A stretch of DNA of 64,000 nucleotides, from contig JAHEXI010000005.1 of assembly GCA_023252195.1 (NCBI GenBank), positions 213,999 through 277,998 on the forward strand. The letters are read 5' to 3'. Both the position numbers and the translations under genes were made by a program. Numbering within the stretch: the first letter of the stretch is position 1; every line of letters begins with the position of its first letter. The stretch is from Pseudonocardiales bacterium. GTDB taxonomy: Bacteria > Actinomycetota > Actinomycetes > Mycobacteriales > Pseudonocardiaceae. Below the pieces are notes generated by a model, which saw only the letters and a list, made by a program, of their open reading frames with translations, made no database searches and was not told the origin of the DNA. Positions 6,868-13,852 of the stretch are shown here, in pieces.

Positions 6868-8682
6868 TCATCCGCCAGTCGTCGAGAACGCGTGTGGCGT
6901 GTGCAACCGCTGCAACTCCTGGCCCTGTCCGAGATACATGTGGACGCCACAGGGCAGGCATGGGTCGAAGCTGCGTACCGCACGCATGATGTCGATGCCC
7001 TTGAAGCTCGCCGGTGGGTTCTCCTCGAAGATCGGCGTGTTCTGCACGGCGTCCTCGTAGGGGCCCGGCGTTCCGTAGATATCGCGGACGCTGCCGTTCC
7101 ACGGTGTGGGCGGGTAGGGGTGGTAGTTGGCGATCTTGCCGTTCTGGATCACCATGTGGTGCGAAAGCACACCACGGACCGCCTCAGTCCATCCACAGCT
7201 GATTGCTTCCTTGGGCACCTTGAAGGGCTCCCAGGTCTTGGTGCGACCAGCACGCACCTCGGCCAGGGCCTTCTCGATGAAGTGCAGCGCGAGTGCTGCG
7301 GAGTAGGCCTGGAAGTAGGTCCGGGCCCGGTTACGCTCGATCGCGTTGGACAGCGGCTTGCCAGCCTTGTCGTACGGGATCTTCCACTCGAACGAGACCG
7401 CAGGCTTGGTCATCGTCCGTGGCAGGTTGATCTGCACGCTGTGGCCGGTGGCCTTGACGGTGCCGGTGTCGACCAATCCGGACAGAGCCGTCGGCCACAA
7501 CCGGGCGAGCGGTCCGCCGCCGGTGTCCAGGGCGAGGTAATCCTTGCCGTCGAACCACCGAGGCGACATGGTCCAGCTGTAGGCGCCGGCGAAGTCGCGC
7601 TTGGCCGGCCGCGGGATGGTGTGCTGGTTCCACGGGTGCTTCCGGTCGACCGGGTTACCCAGGGGGTCCTTGTCGACGAAGATCTCCTGGCCATCCCAGT
7701 CCTCGTAGAACGAGGAACCGAGCAGGATTCGCAACCCGAGGTTGATCTTCACCAGGTCATTGGTGACCAGCTTGCCGTCCACCACCACACCGGGGGTGAC
7801 GAACATCTTCCGGCCCCAGTTGGTCATGTTGCGGTAGTTGAAGTCGCAGTGCTCCGGGTCGTTGAGAGCGCCCCAGCAACCCAGCAGCACCCGGCGCCGA
7901 CCAACTTCTTCATAACCAGGCATCGCGTCATAGAAGAAGCTGAACAGATCGTCGTGCAGCGGAACGATCCGCTTGCAGAACTCCACATACCGCATGAGGC
8001 GGGTGTAGTAGTCGGTGAACAGCTGATGGGTGGCAACGGTGCCGACGCCGCCCGGGTACAGCGTGGAGGGGTGCACGTGGCGACCCTCCATCAGGCAGAA
8101 CATCTCTCGCGTGTAGCGGGAGACCTGGAGTGCCTCGCGGTAGAATTCACCCGAGAGCGGGTTGAGCGCCCGCATGATGTCGCCGATGTACTTGTACCCG
8201 TGGGCCTCGGACTGCGGCGCCGGCGTGCGGTTGGCCAGGTCCAGAACACCGGGGTTGGTCTCGGCGACCATCTTCTCGCAGTAGTCGACCCCGACCAGGT
8301 TCTCCTGGAAGATGTTGTGGTCGAACATGTACTCGGCGGCTTCGCCGAGGTTGATTACCCATTCACCGAGGTGCGGCGGCGCTACCCCATACGCCATGTT
8401 CTGGTTGTAAACCGAACAGGTGGCGTGGTTGTCACCGCAGATCCCACAGATACGACTGGTGATGAAGTGGGCGTCGCGTGGGTCTTTACCCTTCATGAAG
8501 ATGGAGTACCCACGGAAGACCGATGAGGAGCTGTGGCACTCAGCCACTGTCTTTGCCCCGAAATCGATCTTGGTGTAGATACCGAGACTGCCGACGATCC
8601 GGGTTACCGGATCCCACACCATCTCGGTGAGTTGCCCTTTTGCAGCTCCTGCGCTGCCATGTCTTGGAGCGGTGGTTGTCAT
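6868..8682 (-). CDS. hhyL: Group 1h [NiFe] hydrogenase large subunit
   Basis: The catalytic subunit of a high-affinity, oxygen-tolerant uptake hydrogenase oxidises H2 at trace levels and passes electrons to HhyS. The 604-aa protein has the L1 motif RICGICG at residues 77-83 (C79, C82) and the L2 motif DPCLPCGVHM at 573-582 (C575, C578). Together these four cysteines bind Ni and Fe. About 22 residues follow the L2 histidine (ending PHAFSTTGG) and form the presumed peptide for HupD to remove. The N-terminal block MVWDPVTRIVGSLGIYTKID is characteristic of the actinobacterial type. It lies 32 bases downstream of hhyS. Confidence 0.97.
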   Translation of the reverse strand: MTTTAPRHGSAGAAKGQLTEMVWDPVTRIVGSLGIYTKIDFGAKTVAECHSSSSVFRGYSIFMKGKDPRDAHFITSRICGICGDNHATCSVYNQNMAYGVAPPHLGEWVINLGEAAEYMFDHNIFQENLVGVDYCEKMVAETNPGVLDLANRTPAPQSEAHGYKYIGDIMRALNPLSGEFYREALQVSRYTREMFCLMEGRHVHPSTLYPGGVGTVATHQLFTDYYTRLMRYVEFCKRIVPLHDDLFSFFYDAMPGYEEVGRRRVLLGCWGALNDPEHCDFNYRNMTNWGRKMFVTPGVVVDGKLVTNDLVKINLGLRILLGSSFYEDWDGQEIFVDKDPLGNPVDRKHPWNQHTIPRPAKRDFAGAYSWTMSPRWFDGKDYLALDTGGGPLARLWPTALSGLVDTGTVKATGHSVQINLPRTMTKPAVSFEWKIPYDKAGKPLSNAIERNRARTYFQAYSAALALHFIEKALAEVRAGRTKTWEPFKVPKEAISCGWTEAVRGVLSHHMVIQNGKIANYHPYPPTPWNGSVRDIYGTPGPYEDAVQNTPIFEENPPASFKGIDIMRAVRSFDPCLPCGVHMYLGQGQELQRLHTPHAFSTTGG

Positions 8683-8714
8683 CGTCTAGATGCCTTTCTC
8701 GAGCCGGTCGGCGA

Positions 8715-9782
8715 TCACCAGGACGGCTTGTAGCCGGTTTCGAGCGTGCGGCCCTTCTTGCGCCACTTGGGCTCGGTGTCGGTCTTCTTCATCGTGATAT
8801 TGCGCAGCGACCGAATGACCGAGCCATAGGCCAGACTTGCGGTCCCCGAAACCAACGAACCCGGAGGCGCGTCCATGAACGGCATGAACTTGTCCGGGAA
8901 ACCGGGCATGGTGCAGCCGATGCAGATACCACCCACATTCGGGCAACCACCCACACCATTGATCCAGCCCCGCTTGGGCACGTTACACTTCACTACCGGG
9001 CCCCAGCAGCCGAGCTTCACCAAACACTTCGGTGAGTCATAGGTAGTGGCGAACTCGCCCTGCTCGTAGTATCCGCCCCGGTCACAACCCTCGTGCACGG
9101 TGGCGCCGAACAGCCACTGCGGACGCAGGTGCTCGTCCAACGGGATCATCGGAGCCTGCCCGGCAGCCTGGTAGAGCAGGTACAGGATCGTCTCCGACAG
9201 GTTGTCCGGGTGCACCGGGCAGCCGGGCACACAAACGATCGGGATACCGGCCTTGGACTTCCAGTCCCAGCCCAGGTAGTCCGGCACACCCATCGCACCG
9301 GTCGGGTTTCCCGCCATACCGTGGATACCGCCGTAGGTGGCGCAGGTGCCGACCGCGAGAATAATCGTCGCCTTGGGCGCTAACCTGTCGATCCACTCAT
9401 TGATCGTGACCGGCTGGTTGGTGTCGGGATGCCTCCCGAAACCGGTGAAGTAACCGTCTCCGTTGATCGCCTCGTTCGGGATGGAACCCTCGAGGACGAG
9501 TACGAACGGTTCCAGCTCGCCCCGGTCGGCCTTCCAGAACCACTCGATGAAGTTGTCGCCACCCGTGTCCGGGCCACATTCAAAGTCGATCAGCGGCCAG
9601 TGCACCGCGATCTTGGGCAGTCCAGGAAGAGCGCCCAGCGCAATTTCCTCGATGCTGGGCTGGGTCGCCGCGGTCAGGGCTACCGAGTCACCATCACAGG
9701 ACAACCCGCAGTTGATCCACAAAATGTGGATCGGGGCTTCTTCTTCCTTGGTGGGAGTGGCTTGTGCAGTTGGTCTTGTCAT
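8715..9782 (-). CDS. hhyS: Group 1h [NiFe] hydrogenase small subunit
   Basis: The 355-aa iron-sulfur subunit relays electrons from the active site. It has no twin-arginine signal, as expected for the cytoplasmic group 1h enzymes. Proximal-cluster residues include C25 and C29 followed by D30 (INCGLSCDGDS), GTCATYGG and VPGCPVHPDN. In the related Ralstonia actinobacterial-type enzyme the proximal cluster is held by three Cys and one Asp, and this motif allows the same. Medial and distal cysteines lie in CLVKLGCWGPVVKC and GGCPNVGGICIGCTMPGFPD. The ATG at 9782 was chosen because the upstream in-frame sequence overlaps the next gene. Long form and gene order support HhyS. Confidence 0.96.
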   Translation of the reverse strand: MTRPTAQATPTKEEEAPIHILWINCGLSCDGDSVALTAATQPSIEEIALGALPGLPKIAVHWPLIDFECGPDTGGDNFIEWFWKADRGELEPFVLVLEGSIPNEAINGDGYFTGFGRHPDTNQPVTINEWIDRLAPKATIILAVGTCATYGGIHGMAGNPTGAMGVPDYLGWDWKSKAGIPIVCVPGCPVHPDNLSETILYLLYQAAGQAPMIPLDEHLRPQWLFGATVHEGCDRGGYYEQGEFATTYDSPKCLVKLGCWGPVVKCNVPKRGWINGVGGCPNVGGICIGCTMPGFPDKFMPFMDAPPGSLVSGTASLAYGSVIRSLRNITMKKTDTEPKWRKKGRTLETGYKPSW

Positions 9783-9789
9783 GACTCCC

Positions 9790-10578
9790 CTACTCCACGA
9801 GCGACCTCCGGCCGCTCTCTCGTTCCGGATGTCGCTTTGTGCTGACGAGCTCTTCGAGCGTGAGCTCCCACAGCGTGTGGTAAATCGTGGTCTGCGCCTC
9901 CTGAATCCGATGCACGGAGTCAGAAGGCACCACGAATAAATGGTCGATGTTGCCCAACTCGGCCATCGCCCCGCCCTCGTAGCCCGCCAAGCCGACGGTG
10001 AGCAGGCCGCGCCTGCTCGCCTCCTCGAAGGCGCGTACAAGGTTGGTGGAGTTACCCGAGGTGGACAACCCGACGACGACGTCACCACGCCGCCCGAAAG
10101 CTGCGATCTGGCGGGCGAAGACGACGTCGAATGAGACGTCGTTCGACAGCGCCGTCAGCACCGCGATGTCCCCGGTAAGCGCGAAGGCGGGCAATGCCCG
10201 CCTTCGCGGACCCGGGTGCAGGAACAGGCTAGCGAGGTCGGCTGCGTCGGTGCAGCTGCCCCCGTTGCCGATGGCGAACAGTCGCCCGCCGGTGGCGAAC
10301 GACGCCGCCATTGCCGAGGCGCACACGGCCAGCCGCTGACTATCGCGAGCCAGGACCTCCTGCCGGAGCGCCACGATCTGGTGCGCCTTGTCCACTGTGG
10401 ACCGACGCACCTCGGCCAAGACCGCCTCGAGATCTCCAGCTCCGGGGCTGTCATGGCCGACGTTTTCAGGGTGTGCATACAGGAATGGGTACAGGGATGC
10501 CAGATCATCGGACTGGGACTGGGCGGCCGATCGGGTGGCTGGACCAGTGTCGCCGTGGCCGTTTCTTACGGGGCTCAT
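9790..10578 (-). CDS. SIS-domain phosphosugar isomerase-like protein (GmhA type)
   Basis: The 262-aa protein has a GmhA-like SIS fold: phosphosugar-binding motifs FAIGNGGSCTDAADLASLF near residue 100 and GLSTSGNSTNLVRAFEEA near residue 170, and a C-terminal helix with QTTIYHTLWELTLEELV. It starts at an ATG overlapping the HypC-like stop by four bases and ends 7 bases before hhyS, so it belongs to the hydrogenase operon. No heptose pathway genes are nearby. The conserved SIS motifs suggest it still binds a phosphosugar. Why it sits in a hydrogenase operon is not evident. The roughly 70-residue N-terminal extension (SDDLASLYPFLYAHPENVGHD) is unlike GmhA. Confidence 0.85.
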   Translation of the reverse strand: MSPVRNGHGDTGPATRSAAQSQSDDLASLYPFLYAHPENVGHDSPGAGDLEAVLAEVRRSTVDKAHQIVALRQEVLARDSQRLAVCASAMAASFATGGRLFAIGNGGSCTDAADLASLFLHPGPRRRALPAFALTGDIAVLTALSNDVSFDVVFARQIAAFGRRGDVVVGLSTSGNSTNLVRAFEEASRRGLLTVGLAGYEGGAMAELGNIDHLFVVPSDSVHRIQEAQTTIYHTLWELTLEELVSTKRHPERESGRRSLVE

Positions 10579-10838
10579 TCCGGGACTCGATCCGTGGCTT
10601 TTCCGGTGCCTTCGACGGTGCGTTCTTCTGGGCGCAATAAGACCGCGATGGCTTCCTTGGCATGGACGAGGATCTCGTCTCCGATCCCGGCCGACACCAA
10701 AGCGACACTCACTTCTTCCACGCCGGATCCGGTATCCACCATAGCCAGTTCGTGGGGGAGTAACTCGACGACGCGCACCGCGACGGCCTGATCCGAGCAC
10801 GTGATGCAGACCTCGCCATGGCACTCCGGAGCGGTCAT
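10575..10838 (-). CDS. Divergent HypC-like small protein
   Basis: The 87-aa product resembles the HypC/HupF barrel in its second half: VDTGSGVEEVSVALVSAGIGDEILVHAKEAIAVL aligns by eye with the GDYVLVHAGFAI region of HypC (split here only for description: VEEVSVALV, GDEILVHAKEAIAVL). The N-terminus lacks the essential Met-Cys and instead reads TAPECHGEVCITCSDQA, with three closely spaced cysteines and one histidine. It is therefore unlikely to act like HypC at the Met-Cys terminus, but it could bind metal or a partner. It is four-base coupled to SIS genes on both sides, so the three proteins are probably made together. Confidence 0.75.
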   Translation of the reverse strand: MTAPECHGEVCITCSDQAVAVRVVELLPHELAMVDTGSGVEEVSVALVSAGIGDEILVHAKEAIAVLLRPEERTVEGTGKATDRVPE

Positions 10839-11488
10839 GCGACTGCCCTCGGCTCTAGCAGGTCAGGATGTTGGAAGAACACGTGAACCAGCTCCCACAG
10901 CACGTGGTACGCGGTAACGTGCACTTCCTTGATCACTCGCGGGTCGCCGGAATGAGCTACCACGATGTGGTCGGCGGCCTCTAGCGACACGATGCGGCCG
11001 CCGTCACCGCCGACGAGCGCGATCGTGAGCATGCCCAACTCCCGGGCAGTCGCCAATCCACGCAGCACGCTAGTGCAGTTGCCGTCAGGCGAGATGCCCA
11101 GCGCAATATCGCGGGCGGAAGCGAGGTGGCTCAGCTGGTGGGCGAAGATCTCGTCGAAGCCTTCCGCACCGGCGATTCCGGTCACCGTCGCGACATCAGC
11201 GGTCAGCGAGATCGCCGGCAACGCACGCTTGCCCATGACCACCGGGTGGACGAACTCCACCACGACGTGCTGGGCGTCCGTGCTCGCTGTGCCGTTGCCG
11301 AAGACGACGAGAGTGCCTCCACGGTGGAAGCGAACGGCCATGGCGTGGCATGCGGTGGCGATGGCCCCGGCGTCGTCCGCGAGTTGGTATAGGGGTAGTA
11401 CCCGCCGCTCGAACAAATCCGCGGCGGTGGCGGTCCCGGCAGCTGCCCTGGACACGCCGCACACCTCCCGACCTGGTTGGCCATGCAC
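10835..11488 (-). CDS. SIS-domain protein with degenerate sugar-binding motifs; first gene of the hydrogenase operon
   Basis: The 217-aa protein is a paralogue of the SIS protein at 9790-10578 (shared FFxGNG...D...FVHP...LTADVA...FDEIFAHQL pattern). Key loops differ: GNGTASTDAQ replaces GNGGSCTDAA and GISPDGNCTS replaces GLSTSGNSTN, which weakens the Ser/Thr-rich phosphate-binding sites. A regulatory or structural partner of the intact SIS protein is a reasonable inference. The GTG at 11488 is the longest start. A GTG 33 bases later (VSRAAAG) is possible. This is the most upstream gene of the minus-strand operon. The promoter should lie in 11489-11790. Confidence 0.8.
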   Translation of the reverse strand: MHGQPGREVCGVSRAAAGTATAADLFERRVLPLYQLADDAGAIATACHAMAVRFHRGGTLVVFGNGTASTDAQHVVVEFVHPVVMGKRALPAISLTADVATVTGIAGAEGFDEIFAHQLSHLASARDIALGISPDGNCTSVLRGLATARELGMLTIALVGGDGGRIVSLEAADHIVVAHSGDPRVIKEVHVTAYHVLWELVHVFFQHPDLLEPRAVA

Positions 11489-11790
11489 GTGAGTGACATC
11501 ACGATAGGGGTGCCTGGATCAATGAGCAAGGGCCGCACCGCCAGACGTGTAACCCAGATTTCATCAGACCGCCGCGTTGCGGCACGCACAGGACCCTTGG
11601 TTGCCTGCCATACTGGTCGTATCGCTCAAATCGGACATTCAGCGGACTAACATGCGGGTTCGCTGATGTTGATCTAGACGCAGTGCGCGCATTGGGGAGC
11701 GAAGTCGCCGGGTCAGGCGTTACTGGATATGAGGCGACATGTGGGAGTGCGCATCGCGCTCGATCCGTTCGACCCGAGGGAGTTCGTGCC
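11489..11790. promoter_or_regulatory. Divergent promoter region between the hydrogenase operon and fxsA
   Basis: This 302-base gap separates two divergently transcribed units, so it must carry the promoter of the 11-kb hydrogenase operon (leftward) and that of fxsA (rightward). It is noticeably more AT-rich between about 11560 and 11700 than the flanking genes. I could not identify convincing -35/-10 boxes, an operator palindrome or an RNA structure by eye. Confidence 0.5.
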
Positions 11791-12234
11791 ATGCCAGTCC
11801 TGCTGGTCCTGTTCGTCGCCACCGTCGTAGAGCTGGCTGTGCTCATCGCGGTGGGGCACGCGATCGGCGTCCTAGCGACAATCGGGCTGTTGATTCTCAC
11901 CTCGCTGGTGGGCACGGCCTTGCTGCGACGTGAGGGTGCCCGCACCCTGGGCGCCTTCGTCGACGCACTGCGCGCCCGCAGACCCCCGCACCGGGAGCTG
12001 CTGGACGGCATGTTGATCACCGCAGCCGGAGTGCTTGTCGTTGTGCCCGGTTTCGTTTCTGACGTCCTGGGGCTGCTCCTGCTGCTGCCGCCGATCCGCG
12101 CGCTGGTTCGGCGACGCATCCTACGTTCAGCGTCACGGCGCACTCCCGCACGCTATGCGCCAGGCGACGTCGTCGAGGGCGAGATCGTCGACGAGCCTCC
12201 CGCGCCCCGCTCCGCAAGCGGCGAGCTTCGCTGA
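11791..12234 (+). CDS. fxsA: FxsA family membrane protein
   Basis: The 147-aa protein begins MPVLLVLFVATVVELAVLIAVG and shows the FxsA layout: TM1 (residues 3-22), TM2 (GVLATIGLLILTSLVGTALL), the cytoplasmic helix REGARTLGAFVDALRARRPP, and a third hydrophobic segment (GMLITAAGVLVVVPGFVSDVLGLLLLLPP). The tail is basic, then acidic. FxsA proteins are inner-membrane proteins known for affecting phage exclusion in E. coli. Their actinobacterial role is not established. The ATG at 11791 was chosen over upstream starts because it begins exactly at TM1. In M. tuberculosis fxsA also lies near ppm1/rbpA. Confidence 0.88.
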   Translation: MPVLLVLFVATVVELAVLIAVGHAIGVLATIGLLILTSLVGTALLRREGARTLGAFVDALRARRPPHRELLDGMLITAAGVLVVVPGFVSDVLGLLLLLPPIRALVRRRILRSASRRTPARYAPGDVVEGEIVDEPPAPRSASGELR

Positions 12235-12319
12235 CAGTGGCGGACCGTTTCTCAGACGTTGCCGGTAGCGGGGAGCCGATCAATGAAGCGATCTGGGTGA
12301 GCGGGAATACTGCCGGACC

Positions 12320-13852
12320 ATGAGCACTTCGTTACTGCTGGGCGGTCGCATCCCGTCGGTCGCCGGGGCCACCGCGCTGGCCGTCATGGATGGGATGGTG
12401 GCCTGGGCCGGGGATGACAGCACCGGCCGCGCGTGTTTCAGCGATGCCGACGAAGTGCTCGAATTGCGCGGCGCACTGGTCACTCCCGCCTTCGTCGACG
12501 CGCATGTGCACGCCACCTCGACAGGCATGCTGGCAATCGGTCTGGATCTCACCGGCTGCGCCACGCTCGCGCAGTGCCTGGAGCTGGTCGCTCAGCAGTC
12601 CCGCCCGGGCACCGTGCTGTGGGGACACGGGTGGGATGAGACGTTGTGGCCGGAGGGTCGGCCGCCGACCCGCGCTGAACTAGACCGGGCCTCGGGTGAC
12701 GCGCCGGTGTACCTGTCCCGGATAGACGGGCACAGCGCCGCGGTCTCCTCAAGACTTCTGGATCGAGCCGCGGCGGCGATCGGCGCGCAGGGTTGGGCGG
12801 CCGAGGGCACACTGACCTGCGAGGCACATCACCACGCCCGCCGTGCGGCCTGGGAATCGATCACAGCGGGTCAGCGCCGTGCCGCCCAAGAAGCGTTCCT
12901 GACCGGGGCGGCGGCCCGCGGGATCGCGGTAGTGCATGAGTGCGCAGGCCCGGACGTCTCGGGAGTCGAAGATCTCGCCGACCTGCTGGCGGCAGATCAC
13001 GGCGTCGAGGTGGTGGGTTACTGGGGTCAGGCCGTCAGCACGCCCGTGGAGGCACGCGAACTGCTGGCAGCCACTGGGGCGCACGGGCTGGCCGGAGATC
13101 TGTTCTGTGACGGGGCGATCGGTTCGCGGACCGCCGCATTGCGCATGCCCTATTCCGACGCGCCCAGCACCAGTGGCATGGCCTATCTCGACGTGGCGCA
13201 GATAGCTGCGCATGTCCAGGCCTGCACCCAGGCCGGCATCCAGGCTGGGTTCCATGTGATCGGAGATGCCGCGACCGATGCGGTGATGGCCGGCTTCGAG
13301 GCTGCTGCCGCTGCGATTGGCGCGACCGCGCTGAGGCAGCGCCACCACCGGCTCGAACATCTCGAGATGGTGGATCCCGACCAGGCCCGCCAGTTGGCGG
13401 CCTGGGGTGTGGTGGCCAGCGTGCAGCCCGCCTTCGACGCTGCCTGGGGCGGCGCGGAGGGGATGTACGCGCTACGGCTGGGGGCCTCTAGAGCTGCGGC
13501 GATGAACCCCTTCGCGCTACTCGAGAAGGCCGGCGTCGTGCTGGCGTTCGGTTCCGACGCGCCGGTTACCCCGGGCGACCCGTGGGACGCGGTGCGCGCC
13601 GCGGTGGGACACCGCAGCCCCGGCTCAGAGATCGGTGCGATGGAGGCTTTCGCGGCGCACACCTACGGCGGATACCGCGCCGCCGCCGCAGCTGACCCGC
13701 TGGCCGGTTCTCTGGTCCCCGGTGCTCCGGCCTCCTACGCGATCTGGGCCGGTGACGAGTCCGCTGGATTCCCTGGGGTCGAGTCACCCTCGTGCCTGCG
13801 CACCGTGCATCACGGCCGCGTTCTGTTCGAGTTGCAAGACGCCCTGTTGTGA
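12320..13852 (+). CDS. Amidohydrolase 3 family metal-dependent hydrolase (YtcJ-like)
   Basis: The 510-aa enzyme has the urease-superfamily metal ligands in order: DAHVHATSTG (HxH) near residue 59, GFHVIGDAATDAVMAG near 310, HHRLEHLEMVDP near 340, and FGSDAPVTPGDPWDAV near 410 with the catalytic Asp. This matches YtcJ/Amidohydro_3 proteins, which hydrolyse N-acyl or related C-N bonds. The substrate cannot be read from the sequence. The stop codon overlaps the lnt start (GTGA), so the two are translationally coupled and probably co-transcribed with fxsA. Confidence 0.88.
   Translation: MSTSLLLGGRIPSVAGATALAVMDGMVAWAGDDSTGRACFSDADEVLELRGALVTPAFVDAHVHATSTGMLAIGLDLTGCATLAQCLELVAQQSRPGTVLWGHGWDETLWPEGRPPTRAELDRASGDAPVYLSRIDGHSAAVSSRLLDRAAAAIGAQGWAAEGTLTCEAHHHARRAAWESITAGQRRAAQEAFLTGAAARGIAVVHECAGPDVSGVEDLADLLAADHGVEVVGYWGQAVSTPVEARELLAATGAHGLAGDLFCDGAIGSRTAALRMPYSDAPSTSGMAYLDVAQIAAHVQACTQAGIQAGFHVIGDAATDAVMAGFEAAAAAIGATALRQRHHRLEHLEMVDPDQARQLAAWGVVASVQPAFDAAWGGAEGMYALRLGASRAAAMNPFALLEKAGVVLAFGSDAPVTPGDPWDAVRAAVGHRSPGSEIGAMEAFAAHTYGGYRAAAAADPLAGSLVPGAPASYAIWAGDESAGFPGVESPSCLRTVHHGRVLFELQDALL

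Noticed and set aside
6025-8526. 833-codon rightward frame opposite the hydrogenase large subunit
   Set aside because: It is a mirror frame of hhyL and the NifU-like gene caused by high GC; no domain is recognisable.
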